From CAKKQX01 sp046313915 (lineage in GTDB: Bacteria > Pseudomonadota > Gammaproteobacteria > Burkholderiales > SG8-41), in NCBI GenBank assembly GCA_046313915.1, contig JBKBXX010000015.1, positions 1 through 40,066 of the forward strand: a stretch of DNA of 40,066 bases, written 5' to 3'. Below the pieces are notes generated by a model. The model made no database searches. It saw only the letters and a list, made by a program, of their open reading frames with translations, and was not told the origin of the DNA. Made by a program: the position numbers and the translations under genes. Positions within the stretch are counted from its first letter, which is position 1. Each line of letters opens with the position of its first letter. Positions 1 through 7,733 of the stretch are shown one piece after another.

Positions 1-5
1 TCCTG

Positions 6-497
6 CTAAAAAACGCCGAGCGCCAGGCCCGCGGCGATCGCCGCGCCCGCTTCCTCGCAGCGGTGCAGATCGGCGGCCGCGATGGTCTTGGGTGCGAGGA
101 TCGCTTCTGGTGTCTGCGCGTGCGTGCACACGATCAGCGGCGCCGCGACCGGCTTCAGGCGCCAGCCGGTGCAGATGCGCTCGAGCTGGCGCGCGGCATT
201 GTGGCCGTCGCTGCCCGCACACACCAGCGCCGCATAAGGGCGCCCGGCGATGCGGTCGAGCACCGCGTAATAGGTCCGGTCAAAAAAGTCCTTCATGATT
301 CCGGAAATCGCGGCGAGATTCTCCGGCGTCGCGAACACGTAACCGTCGGCGTGCAGCAGGTCGACCGGCCCCGCCTGCGCGGCATGCAGCGCACGCGCAC
401 GAACCCCGCTCTCGCTTGCCGCGCCGCGCAGCGCCGCCTGCACCATCTGGTGCGTGCCGCCGGTGCCGGAGTGGAACACGATCAGCAGGTTCTTCAT
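6..497 (-). CDS. Flavodoxin-fold NAD(P)H/FMN oxidoreductase family protein
   Basis: A 163-residue soluble protein. It begins MKNLLIVFHSGTGGT, the flavodoxin phosphate-binding loop (SxTGxT-like) directly after the first beta strand. The central segment around residues 48-80 (DGYVFATPEN followed by GIMKDFFDR) is the second FMN-contacting loop seen in the WrbA/NADPH-dependent FMN reductase group. Length fits a single flavodoxin domain. It probably binds FMN and acts as a small cytoplasmic electron carrier or reductase; the substrate cannot be read from sequence. It lies 40 bp downstream of the adenosine-specific kinase gene on the same strand, with a hairpin between them. Confidence 0.85.
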   Translation of the reverse strand: MKNLLIVFHSGTGGTHQMVQAALRGAASESGVRARALHAAQAGPVDLLHADGYVFATPENLAAISGIMKDFFDRTYYAVLDRIAGRPYAALVCAGSDGHNAARQLERICTGWRLKPVAAPLIVCTHAQTPEAILAPKTIAAADLHRCEEAGAAIAAGLALGVF

Positions 498-510
498 CGG
501 CGAGCGGAAA

Positions 511-530
511 GCGGGACCGACCGGTCCCGC
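511..530 (-). terminator. Intercistronic hairpin
   Basis: Perfect 8-bp inverted repeat (GCGGGACC, 4-nt loop, GGTCCCGC) in the 40-bp gap between the adenosine-specific kinase gene and the flavodoxin gene. No T-run follows, so it may be a weak terminator or a transcript-processing structure. Confidence 0.35.
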
Positions 531-537
531 GCCCGCC

Positions 538-1023
538 TCAGAGCTTGTAGCCGATCTGCCGCAGCAGGTTCTTGCGCCACGCGATGTCGGCCTCGCCTTC
601 GATGCCCTGCGAACGGAAACCGTCGATCACACCGAGGATGCCGCGCCCCTGTGCAGTCTCGGCGACGATCACCTCGACGGGATTGGCGGTAGCGCAGAAA
701 ATGCGGCACACTTCGGGAACCATTTTGAGGGTGTTCAGCACATTCACCGGGAAAAAACCGTCACCGAGAAAAACGATGAAAGCGTGCCCTGCCGCGAGCG
801 CCTGCGCGTTTTTCTTCGCAAGTTCCAGCATTGCGCCGTCGGTGCCCGAACAGCGCACCAGGCACTTGCCGGAAGCTTCGCAAAACGCCAGCCCGAACCT
901 GATGCCGGGCACCGCGCCCGCCAGCGCTTCGTGGATGTCTTCCACCGTCTTGATGAAATGCGACTGGCCGAGGATGAAATTCACCGTCTCGGGTTTTTCG
1001 ATTTTTACGATTTTGAGTTCCAT
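538..1023 (-). CDS. Adenosine-specific kinase family protein (DUF355)
   Basis: A 161-residue protein that starts MELKIVKIEKPETVNFILGQ. This and the following segments (HFIKTVEDIHEAL, FGLAFCEASGKCLVR, HAFIVFLGDGFFPVNVLN) match my memory of the small 'adenosine-specific kinase' family (PF04008), about 160 residues long and best known from archaea and thermophiles. I chose the ATG at 1023 because an in-frame upstream extension of 35 residues has no family character and an AAGGGTG ribosome site precedes 1023. The substrate in bacteria is not well established. It may be co-transcribed with the flavodoxin gene downstream. Confidence 0.82.
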   Translation of the reverse strand: MELKIVKIEKPETVNFILGQSHFIKTVEDIHEALAGAVPGIRFGLAFCEASGKCLVRCSGTDGAMLELAKKNAQALAAGHAFIVFLGDGFFPVNVLNTLKMVPEVCRIFCATANPVEVIVAETAQGRGILGVIDGFRSQGIEGEADIAWRKNLLRQIGYKL

Positions 1024-1081
1024 CGCGACACCCTTGTCTCGTGACTCCGGAAACGCGAAGTGTAACGCACCCCGCGCGCCG

Positions 1082-1363
1082 TCACTGCCCTGACTTCGTT
1101 TCGTAAAGCGAAGGGGTGACGCGGGCACGGGCGAGGTATTCGCGCAAGGCCTTGACGCCGTTCTTGTCGAGCGTATTGCTGTGATGCGGACGGTGGAGAA
1201 TGCCTTCCATGCCGTTCAGCTTCACTCGCAACCGCGCTCCCGAGAGCAGCTCGATCTCTGCGCCCAGATGGTGCAGCAGCGACTCGATTTCGCGCCAGTG
1301 GATGTTGCCGCTGATCGGATCGTGGAAAATGGCGCGGATCAGATGCTCGTGCTTGTGGCCCAT
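1082..1363 (-). CDS. HicA-like small protein (orphan)
   Basis: A 93-residue protein. The core (IFHDPISGNIHWREIESLL, then GARLRVKLNGMEGILHRPH, then GVKALREYLARARVTP) follows the chromosomal HicA-like pattern: a double-stranded-RNA-binding-like fold with a C-terminal VRxxREFL-type helix. Start at 1363 is supported by GGAGG 7 nt upstream. HicA proteins are normally mRNA interferases paired with HicB. No HicB-like gene is adjacent on either side, and the catalytic His of classical GxH-type HicA is not obvious, so toxin activity is doubtful. Confidence 0.72.
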   Translation of the reverse strand: MGHKHEHLIRAIFHDPISGNIHWREIESLLHHLGAEIELLSGARLRVKLNGMEGILHRPHHSNTLDKNGVKALREYLARARVTPSLYETKSGQ

Positions 1364-1421
1364 GGCCGGCCTCCGGAAAACCGGCGATCAGCATACCCCA
1401 CAACGGCGCCGGGCGCGAGAA

Positions 1422-2114
1422 TCAGTCGAAAAACGCCGCATACTCGTCGAGGCCGAGGCGCGGCGGCTGGAAAGTATTGACCGGCGCGGCGGGATCGGCA
1501 TAGCCCAGCGCCATGCCGCAGACGACCACCCGGTCCCGGCCGATGCCGAGTTCGCGGCGCACGATGTCGGGATAATCCGCGATCGAAGCTTCGGGGCAGG
1601 TATGGAGTCCCCTGGCACGCGCCGCCAGCATGATCGTCTGCAGAAACATGCCGTAATCGAGCCAGCTTCCCTTCTCGAGCTTGCGGTCGATGGTGAATAC
1701 CAGACCGACGGGCGCGCCGAAAAAATTGTAATTCGTCGCCCGGTAAGCTTTCGATTTCACACGGTCGCCGCGAGCGATTCCCAGCGTGCCGTAAAGCCCC
1801 CAGCCGCACTCACGGCGGCGCGCGAGATACGGCTCCTCGATAGGGTCGGTGTAATAATCATAGTCGCGGCACTCCGGTGCGTCGGCAAGAAACGCCTGCT
1901 GCAGCGCCCCTCCCACACGCCGCAGCGTGGCACCGGTCAGCACGTACACCTGCCACGGCTGGATATTGGAACCGCTCGGCGCATGGCGCCCCAGCGCGAT
2001 GATCTCGCGCAGCGTCGCGCTGGGCACGGCATCGGTTTTATAGGCGCGGACCGAACGCCGCGTGCGCGCCGCTTCGAACACGTCGGACGCGGGCTTGTCG
2101 AATGCATCGGACAT
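1422..2114 (-). CDS. Nitroreductase family protein
   Basis: A 230-residue FMN-dependent nitroreductase-fold enzyme. The N-terminal RTRRSVRAYKTDAVP segment and the following HAPSGSNIQPWQVYVL carry the conserved RRSxRxF and PSxxNxQPW FMN-binding motifs. The C-terminal part (GLHTCPEASIADYPDIVRREL, then GMALGYADPAAPVN) carries the GG/GY..D motif that closes the flavin site. Start MSDAFDK at 2114 was preferred over a 68-residue upstream extension of no recognisable content. These enzymes reduce nitroaromatics or quinones with NAD(P)H; the natural substrate is unknown. It stands alone between the HicA-like gene and a small hypothetical gene. Confidence 0.9.
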   Translation of the reverse strand: MSDAFDKPASDVFEAARTRRSVRAYKTDAVPSATLREIIALGRHAPSGSNIQPWQVYVLTGATLRRVGGALQQAFLADAPECRDYDYYTDPIEEPYLARRRECGWGLYGTLGIARGDRVKSKAYRATNYNFFGAPVGLVFTIDRKLEKGSWLDYGMFLQTIMLAARARGLHTCPEASIADYPDIVRRELGIGRDRVVVCGMALGYADPAAPVNTFQPPRLGLDEYAAFFD

Positions 2115-2196
2115 GCGAACCTCCCCGCGCCGATGGTAACACTGCGGGCAGGCCGCATGCTGCAGCCGGCCTCTGCTCGTGCTGCCGTCTTCGCTT

Positions 2197-2439
2197 TCAG
2201 TGATGCACGGGTTTCCCGAAAGCCATCTTGGCCCGGTGCGCCAATATGCGGCACCCGTGCCCGATTTCCCTCGCCAGAAACCGGAGGGCCGATTCCGCGC
2301 GACAGATCGCTTCGGCAAACGATTCGGCCTGCTCCATATAGAGCAAGGTCGCCTCGCGATCGCATTTGCTCATCTGAATGTGATTGATGCGGCTGATCAT
2401 TCCGGAATTGCGCGTGGGTTTTTGGGCAAGACGTCTCAT
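2197..2439 (-). CDS. Small hypothetical protein (80 aa)
   Basis: An 80-residue basic protein of no family I recognise. The first 15 residues are Arg/Lys-rich; the middle (about residues 24-60) looks helical and contains several Cys/His (one Cys near residue 26, others near 46 and 63) without a clear metal motif. It is probably real because AAGGAG lies 8 nt before the ATG at 2439 and an AT-rich promoter-like stretch precedes it. Its function is not inferable. Confidence 0.5.
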   Translation of the reverse strand: MRRLAQKPTRNSGMISRINHIQMSKCDREATLLYMEQAESFAEAICRAESALRFLAREIGHGCRILAHRAKMAFGKPVHH

Positions 2440-2469
2440 GGCGAAAGCTCCTTGGGGTCAGGATGCCCC

Positions 2470-2620
2470 GCTCGCATTAGCAAGAACTGCTAATTTGAAC
2501 GGCGGCATCCGGTCGAGTTACAAGGCTTTTATACCATGAAACTAATGGAATTATTGCACTGCAGCGCGCTCTTTATTGTACCGGGTCAATTTATTTTTTC
2601 TAATCTGATAGCGCCTGCGT
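2470..2620. promoter_or_regulatory. AT-rich intergenic promoter region
   Basis: The 255-bp gap between the small hypothetical gene and DUF1330 contains a stretch (about 2475-2615) markedly richer in A/T than its surroundings, with runs such as TTTATTGTA and TTTATTTTTTC. It is a candidate promoter region for the 80-residue gene on the minus strand. I do not see a clear operator or riboswitch. Confidence 0.35.
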
Positions 2621-2694
2621 CGCAATCCGCCCGGCTGGCGGTGCCGCCACCTTCCGGCGGCGGTCTCCGGACATCGCTTCCGGCTCGCGTCGGC

Positions 2695-2991
2695 TCAGGC
2701 CACGCCTTCGACGATCCGCATGTCGCGCTCCACTGCATCGCTGCCCAGCGCCTTCAGCGCCTCCTGGTAAGCAGGACTGTCGTGCGCGGCGATCGCCTGC
2801 TGCACGCTGTCGAATTCGATCATTACTGCGCGCTGGTCGAGCCCCGCCTCATAGGTCTTGGCCGGCATGCCGCGCACCAGGAACCGCCCGCCCGCAGCCT
2901 GGATCGCCGGTCCGGCGAGTTTGGCGTACGCCGCCAGCGCCTCGGGGTTTTTGATCGAACGATAAAGCGCAATCCAATATGCCTTTGCCAT
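2695..2991 (-). CDS. DUF1330 domain-containing protein
   Basis: A 98-residue protein beginning MAKAYWIALYRSIKNPEALAAY, with GPAIQAAGGRFLVRG and then VMIEFDSVQQAIAAH and SPAYQEALK. This is the signature order of DUF1330 (PF07045), a dimeric alpha-beta ferredoxin-like (DABB-type) fold. Start is supported by AAGGAG 9 nt upstream. The biochemical role of the family is not established. It is divergently placed with respect to the GAF-GGDEF gene, so both promoters must lie in 2992-3192. Confidence 0.9.
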   Translation of the reverse strand: MAKAYWIALYRSIKNPEALAAYAKLAGPAIQAAGGRFLVRGMPAKTYEAGLDQRAVMIEFDSVQQAIAAHDSPAYQEALKALGSDAVERDMRIVEGVA

Positions 2992-3192
2992 GACGGTCTT
3001 TCTCCTTGGTCGATGATCGGGATCTCAATGATAAGCGATATCTCCTTTTCGACCACGCTCGCGCTTTCGTACGCCGCCGCCACGTCCGCCTCGGCCAACA
3101 CCGTGTGGCGAGCGGAGAAATGCAGCGGTTCCTGTCGCGGCTAAAGTTTTTCCCGCTTCCGCCGCTAACCAACAATATCCACAGGAACGCTC

Positions 3193-4341
3193 ATGACCCC
3201 AGCCACTTTGCCCATCGATGAACCCCGCCGCCTCGAAGCGCTTGATAAACTGGGAATTCTTTTCACCCCCGCGGAAGAACGCTTCGACAGGATAACCGGG
3301 CTTGCCGCGAGGCTGCTCGGCGTGCCCATCGCCCAGATTTCCCTGATTGGCGCGCATTGCCTGTGGCTGAAGTCATCGCACGGCCTCGAGGCGAGCGAAA
3401 TGCCCCGCGACGTCTCGTTCTGCGGTCACACCCTCCTCGCGGACGGCGTCATGATCGTCCCGGAAACCCGCGCGGATCCGCGGTTTGCGAACAACCCGCT
3501 GGTCACCGGCGAACCGTTCGTCCGTTTCTATGCCGGGCATCCCCTCAAAAGCGCCGACGGCAGCAAGATCGGCACACTGTGTGTGATGGACCGCTATCCG
3601 CGGCATCTCGGCGAGGAAGACCTCGAGGCCCTGAAAGACCTGGTTGCCCTGGTCGAGTCCGAGCTTCAAGTCTGCAGATTGAGCCACGCCCAGAAACAGC
3701 TCATCACCGAGTCCGATGCACTCCAGCGCAAAAGCATGCTCGACGCGCCCACCCGCTGCTGGAACCGTACGGCGATCATGGACATCGTGCAGCGGGAACT
3801 CGCCAGAGGCACGCGGCAACATTCCGCCGTCGGCGTGCTGCTGGCGAACATCGACCATTTCAGACATCTCCACGACACCCACGGCCATCGCATCGCACAC
3901 AAGGTGCTGCTGGAAGTGGCGCAAAGAATGCGCTCGTGTCTGCGCGCCTATGACGCGATCGGCCGCTACGGAGAAGAAGAATTGCTGACGGTGCTCGGCG
4001 ATTGCGACTGGGGCACTGCCCAGGTCATTGCGGAGCGGATCCGGCGCACGATCGCCGAACGTCCCGTCGTCACGCCCGCCGGACCGCTTGCGGTGACCGT
4101 CAGCCTCGGCCTGCACATCGAAGCGGCACCGCAGGACAAATCAGCCGGCGATCTCGCCGCGGCTGCGGCGCTGGCGCTACACCAGGCACGGATGGGCGGC
4201 CGCAACCGCTTCGCCTGCACCCCGCCGAGCGGCCAGCTGGTCACCCTTGCGAATCGCCGCTCCGTGGATGCGCATCGGGCGAATTCGGAACCGGCAGCCG
4301 AGCGCGAAAACACCTCTTTTCCCGGCAGTTCGCTACTTTGA
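3193..4341 (+). CDS. GAF-GGDEF domain protein with altered GGDEF signature
   Basis: A 382-residue cytoplasmic signalling protein. Residues about 15-165 form a GAF sensor domain (FDRITGLAARLLGVPIAQIS, then GTLCVMD). Residues about 180-345 are a GGDEF diguanylate cyclase domain with the conserved DAPTRCWNR entry and D221 metal ligand. The catalytic loop reads G260-E-E-E-L264 where GG(D/E)EF is expected, so the second Gly is Glu. The inhibitory c-di-GMP I-site RxxD is intact (RAYD 251-254), exactly five residues before the loop. This suggests reduced or absent cyclase activity and possible use as a c-di-GMP receptor, though divergent signatures are occasionally active. AGGA precedes the ATG. The stop overlaps the convergent downstream gene by 9 bp. 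Confidence 0.9.
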   Translation: MTPATLPIDEPRRLEALDKLGILFTPAEERFDRITGLAARLLGVPIAQISLIGAHCLWLKSSHGLEASEMPRDVSFCGHTLLADGVMIVPETRADPRFANNPLVTGEPFVRFYAGHPLKSADGSKIGTLCVMDRYPRHLGEEDLEALKDLVALVESELQVCRLSHAQKQLITESDALQRKSMLDAPTRCWNRTAIMDIVQRELARGTRQHSAVGVLLANIDHFRHLHDTHGHRIAHKVLLEVAQRMRSCLRAYDAIGRYGEEELLTVLGDCDWGTAQVIAERIRRTIAERPVVTPAGPLAVTVSLGLHIEAAPQDKSAGDLAAAAALALHQARMGGRNRFACTPPSGQLVTLANRRSVDAHRANSEPAAERENTSFPGSSLL

Positions 4342-4731
4342 CCGATCGTTTTTCGGCAAGCCGCGCAGCCGCAGGTAACGCCGGCCCTTGTGCGTGATGC
4401 CGTAGTACGGTTCGCCGTTGAGCGGCGGCACGACATACTGCTCGCGCGCGAGAAAAGCGAGGTACGACTCCACGATCTGGATGTTGACGCGGTTGGCGCT
4501 CGCGATTTCCTGCGGCTCGCCGCGCTCGAAGCGCGCCAGGTGCTCCAGCGTGCGCACCGCGTCATGGTCGAGTGTTTGCCAGTCCTGCAGCGCCTGCGCG
4601 AGCTCATCGCCGAGCTCGGCGTTTTCCGCCTTGAGCCGCGCGTTCTCCTGCTCCATGGCTTCCAGTTCGGCCCGGTATTTTTCTGCCGCCGGAACTTCCC
4701 GCAACAGTTTTGCGATCAAACTCACTTCCAT
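4333..4731 (-). CDS. Coiled-coil protein with C-terminal winged-helix-like region
   Basis: A 132-residue protein of unknown function. Residues about 15-55 are a strong heptad-type coiled coil (AELEAMEQENARLKAENAEL). The C-terminal half (residues about 60-125: TLEHLARFERGEPQEIASA, then IVESYLAFL, then YGITHKGRRYL) resembles a winged-helix DNA-binding domain with a wing ending in ITxKGRxYL, as in many small bacterial regulators. The ATG at 4731 has its GGAAAGG almost touching it, so translation may instead begin at the GTG two codons later (4725). It converges on and overlaps the GAF-GGDEF gene by 9 bp. Confidence 0.7.
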   Translation of the reverse strand: MEVSLIAKLLREVPAAEKYRAELEAMEQENARLKAENAELGDELAQALQDWQTLDHDAVRTLEHLARFERGEPQEIASANRVNIQIVESYLAFLAREQYVVPPLNGEPYYGITHKGRRYLRLRGLPKNDRSK

Positions 4732-4873
4732 TCCTTTCCGGTCCAGGGTTCGAAGCGCGCCATTCTACACAAATCCGCACAGTCGCGGCCCGCGGCAACA
4801 CCGGCGCAGGCCATGTATCATGTCGCCCTGTCCGAAACACGATTCTTGTTTTCAACGGAGCCACCGCAACACC

Positions 4874-5863
4874 ATGCGTACCTACGATCTGCACAGCCAC
4901 GTCATTCCACCGACCATCGTTGAAGCCATGAAAGCCGATCCGCAGCGGTTCGGCATGAAAGTCGTCGAGCGCGACGGCAGGCTCTTTTTCGAGCGGCGCG
5001 GCCAGCTCTCCGAAATGGAACGCGAGTTTCACGACGTCGACGCCAAGATCGCGGCGATGGACCGCATGCGCATCGACGTCTCGGCGCTGTCGGTGGCGCC
5101 GCCCACCTATTTCTACAACCTTCCTGCGGAAGCTGGACTCGCCGCCTCGCGCCTGAGCAACGACGGCATCGCACGGATGGTCGAGAAATATCCGGCGCGG
5201 CTGCGTGGCATGGCGACGCTGCCGATGCAGGATCCCGACGCCGCGATCACCGAACTCGAGCGGGTGGTGAAGGAATACGGCTTCAAGGCGGTGGAAATGG
5301 GTACTTCGGTCGAAGGCGAACAGCTCGCGCACCCGAAATTCCGCAGGCTGCTCAAGACCGTCGAACAGCTCGGCTGCTTCATTTTCACCCACCCCTACGC
5401 CTGCTCCGCCAAAGGCGGCATGGACAGCTACGAGCTTTTCAACACCGTCGGCTACCCGCTCGATTCGACGCTGATGGCGGCGCATTTGATGGCAAGCGGC
5501 GCGCTCGACGACCTCAAGACCCTGAAGATCGTCATTCCCCACGGCGGCGGCTATGTGCCGTACCAGATCGGGCGTTTCGCGCGCGCCCACCGGCACCGGC
5601 CCGCAGCGAGCGTTGCGACCCAAAGTTCGCCTTACGATCTGTTCAAACGCTTTTATTTCGACGCGCTCACCCATGATCCGCGCGCCACCCGCCATCTCAT
5701 CAACATGGCAGGCGCCGACCACGTCGTGATCGGCACCGACAATCCTTTCAACATGGGTTATGAGAATCCGGTCGCCGCACTCGATGCGACGCCCGGGCTT
5801 ACGGCGGAGGAAAAAGCGCAGATCTGTGGCGGCACCGCGCGCATGCTGTTCGGCGAAGACTGA
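4874..5863 (+). CDS. Amidohydrolase, ACMSD family
   Basis: A 329-residue metal-dependent hydrolase of the amidohydrolase_2 / aminocarboxymuconate-semialdehyde decarboxylase group. The N-terminus MRTYDLHSHVIPP carries the HxH metal ligands (H7, H9). Further markers are AVEMGTSVEGEQLAHP, the FTHPYA metal His region, IVIPHGGGYVPYQIGR, and GADHVVIGTDNPFN with the catalytic Asp near the C-terminus. Members decarboxylate aromatic or carboxymuconate-type acids via a Zn-bound water. The start at 4874 is where family homology begins; in-frame upstream codons read as antisense of the coiled-coil gene. It stands alone, so the substrate is open. Confidence 0.88.
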   Translation: MRTYDLHSHVIPPTIVEAMKADPQRFGMKVVERDGRLFFERRGQLSEMEREFHDVDAKIAAMDRMRIDVSALSVAPPTYFYNLPAEAGLAASRLSNDGIARMVEKYPARLRGMATLPMQDPDAAITELERVVKEYGFKAVEMGTSVEGEQLAHPKFRRLLKTVEQLGCFIFTHPYACSAKGGMDSYELFNTVGYPLDSTLMAAHLMASGALDDLKTLKIVIPHGGGYVPYQIGRFARAHRHRPAASVATQSSPYDLFKRFYFDALTHDPRATRHLINMAGADHVVIGTDNPFNMGYENPVAALDATPGLTAEEKAQICGGTARMLFGED

Positions 5864-5880
5864 AACGTCGCCAACTGCTT

Positions 5881-5904
5881 CTGCGCAAGAAAAAAAATGC
5901 GCAG
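5881..5904 (+). terminator. Hairpin after the amidohydrolase gene
   Basis: Perfect 7-bp inverted repeat (CTGCGCA / TGCGCAG) with an A-rich 10-nt loop, 18 nt after the stop codon. A second GC-rich imperfect stem follows around 5908-5930. No T-run, so termination is plausible but not certain. Confidence 0.35.
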
Positions 5905-6024
5905 CCGCAACGCCCCCGCGGGCGGAAGCGCAACGATCAGGAATGCCTGCCTCTTTCTCCGCAGCCTTTCGCACGCCGTCCAATGCCTTCATAATGCGGT
6001 CTTCACTGACCGAAAGGATGCACC

Positions 6025-6369
6025 ATGACTTCCATCATCACCGCGAGCGGCCTCATCATCGACGACACCACCCCCGGCACGGGTGCCGAAGCCGCCGCCG
6101 GCCACACCGTGACCGTCCACTATACCGGCTGGCTCGCCGACGGCAGAAAATTCGACTCGAGCAAGGACCGCAACGATCCTTTCGTGTTTGCGCTCGGCGC
6201 GGGCCACGTCATCAAGGGCTGGGATGAAGGCGTGCAGGGCATGAAAGTCGGCGGCACGCGCAAGCTCACCATCCCGCCCGCGCTGGGTTACGGCGCGCGC
6301 GGCGCCGGCAGCGTCATTCCGCCCAACGCGACCCTGGTGTTCGAAGTCGAGCTGCTCGATGCGAAATAA
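6025..6369 (+). CDS. FKBP-type peptidyl-prolyl cis-trans isomerase
   Basis: A 114-residue single-domain FKBP without signal peptide, so cytoplasmic. It shows the full FKBP pattern: VTVHYTGWLADGRKFDSS, then FVFALGAGHVIKGWDEGVQG, then KLTIPPALGYGARGAG and IPPNATLVFEVELL. The aromatic pocket residues (Y, F, W, Y) are all present. It catalyses proline isomerisation and assists protein folding. Start is supported by AAAGGA 8 nt upstream. It is monocistronic. Confidence 0.96.
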   Translation: MTSIITASGLIIDDTTPGTGAEAAAGHTVTVHYTGWLADGRKFDSSKDRNDPFVFALGAGHVIKGWDEGVQGMKVGGTRKLTIPPALGYGARGAGSVIPPNATLVFEVELLDAK

Positions 6370-6409
6370 AGCGGCCAAGGTCACGCCACGCGGTGGTGGC
6401 CGGGTCGTC

Positions 6410-6436
6410 TGGCGGGGCGATCCCCGAATCCCGCCA
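6410..6436 (+). terminator. Hairpin after the FKBP gene
   Basis: Perfect 7-bp inverted repeat TGGCGGG / CCCGCCA with a 13-nt loop, 40 nt after the FKBP stop codon. No immediate T-run; a T8 run occurs about 50 nt further on. Confidence 0.3.
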
Positions 6437-6520
6437 TCGTCGGTGGCCGTTCGGCTCGCCTTGAAATCTTCGCCGCCCATCGTATTGATTTTTTTTAAAA
6501 ACATGGCGTTATAAAACTCT

Positions 6521-6736
6521 GGGCGCCTCGGCGTGGCAGTGCGCCTCGAACCGGGTGTTGCGGCGACCAACGGCTCGGTCGGCGACTACACCTGGAATGG
6601 CGCCAACGGCACGATTTTCTGGGCCGATCCCAGGGAACAGCTGGTCGTGGTGCTGATGTCGGTCGGGCCGGGCGAAATCCGCAAGTATTATCGTGAGCAG
6701 ATCGCGGCGCTGGTCTACGGCGCGATGGAACGCTGA
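6521..6736 (+). pseudogene. C-terminal remnant of a beta-lactamase-like serine hydrolase
   Basis: From about 6521 an open frame reads LGVAVRLEPG, then GSVGDYTWNGANGTIFW, then DPREQLVVVLM, ending AALVYGAMER. This is the last roughly 70 residues of the class C beta-lactamase / esterase EstB-type fold, with the conserved GxYxWxGxxGTxFWxDPxExL stretch that normally sits near the C-terminus. The catalytic SxxK and YxN parts, about 300 residues upstream, are absent: a stop codon lies at 6512-6514 and the preceding DNA is AT-rich and unrelated. I read it as a decayed gene left by a deletion. Confidence 0.75.
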
Positions 6737-6790
6737 CGATGCTGCGGCCGGACTCATATCCCACACCACGCATCCCGTGGATTACTCTTC

Positions 6791-6842
6791 CCGCCCGGGA
6801 GAGGTAAAGCAGCAGGATAATCGCGCCTCCTCTCCCGGGCGG
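6791..6842. repeat. Perfect 14-bp inverted repeat
   Basis: CCGCCCGGGAGAGG (6791-6804) is the exact reverse complement of 6829-6842, with a 24-nt loop. It lies between the hydrolase remnant and the DUF3014 gene. The arms contain a CCCGGG palindrome. No T-run follows on either strand, so a REP-like element or mRNA end structure is as likely as a terminator. Confidence 0.6.
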
Positions 6843-6909
6843 TCATGCACAGCGTCCGGCGGGCCGCGCGCCGTGTTAAGCTAATGCCACCGTCCCGCAG
6901 GAACTGCTC

Positions 6910-7701
6910 ATGGGAAAAAACAGCCGCTGGTTGATGATGGTGCCGGCATCGATCGCGCTTGTGGTCATCGTCTACTTCGTGACCCGGCAGCCCGCACCCG
7001 CGCCGCCGCCCAAGCAGCCGGCGGTTGCGCCATCGCCCGCCGCACCGCCCTCCGCGCCGACGATCCGCCATCCGGTCGAGCGGCAACCCCAGGAAAAACC
7101 GCTGCCCGCACTCGCCGAAAGCGACGCCGCCATCGGGCAAGCGCTGGCCGGCCTGTGGCACGAGAAAACGCTTGCGCAGTTTTTCCACCTCAAGGATTTC
7201 GTGCGCCGCATCGTCGCCACCATCGACAATCTGCCGCGCCAGAAACTCGCTTTGCGGCTGCTGCCAGTCAAGACCGTGGGCGGCAAATTCCTCGCTGCCG
7301 GCGAAGGCGACAACCTCGCGATTGCCCCGGACAACGCCGCGCGCTATGCGCCGTACGTACGGCTCGCCGAGACCGTCGAGGCGCAGAAACTGGTCGCGCT
7401 CTACGTCCGCTTCTATCCGCTGTTCCAGGAAGCCTATCTCGAGCTGGGCTACCCCGAGGCCTATTTCAACGACCGGCTGGTCGAAGTCATCGACCATCTG
7501 CTCGCCACGCCGGAGCCGCAAACGCCACCCAAGCTCGTGCGGCCCAAGGTCTTCTACCTTTATGCCGATCCCGAACAGGAAGCGCGCTCGGCGGGCCAGA
7601 AAATCCTGATGCGGATCGGCAACGACCATGCCGCGCGCATCAAGGCCAAGTTGCGCGAGATACGCGGCGAAGTGACGCGCCAGGCGCCCCGGTCGCGGTA
7701 A
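6910..7701 (+). CDS. DUF3014 domain-containing membrane-anchored protein
   Basis: A 263-residue protein. Residues 7-25 form one transmembrane helix (LMMVPASIALVVIVYFVT), followed by a Pro/Ala-rich linker to about residue 60 and then a periplasmic domain (LPALAESDAAIGQAL, RRIVATIDNLPR, YVRFYPLFQEAYLELGYP, YFNDRLVEVIDHLL). This organisation and these motifs are those of DUF3014 (PF11219), a family of unknown function in proteobacteria. AGGAAC lies 7-8 nt before the ATG. It is followed by a TctC receptor gene after 32 bp and may be co-transcribed with it. Confidence 0.85.
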   Translation: MGKNSRWLMMVPASIALVVIVYFVTRQPAPAPPPKQPAVAPSPAAPPSAPTIRHPVERQPQEKPLPALAESDAAIGQALAGLWHEKTLAQFFHLKDFVRRIVATIDNLPRQKLALRLLPVKTVGGKFLAAGEGDNLAIAPDNAARYAPYVRLAETVEAQKLVALYVRFYPLFQEAYLELGYPEAYFNDRLVEVIDHLLATPEPQTPPKLVRPKVFYLYADPEQEARSAGQKILMRIGNDHAARIKAKLREIRGEVTRQAPRSR

Positions 7702-7733
7702 AAATAACCGAACAACACGAGGAGAAAATCACG

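Noticed and set aside
4604..5992. A 462-codon open frame antisense to the amidohydrolase gene
   Set aside because: The plus-strand frame has clear family motifs, a metal site and a plausible start; the antisense frame has none.
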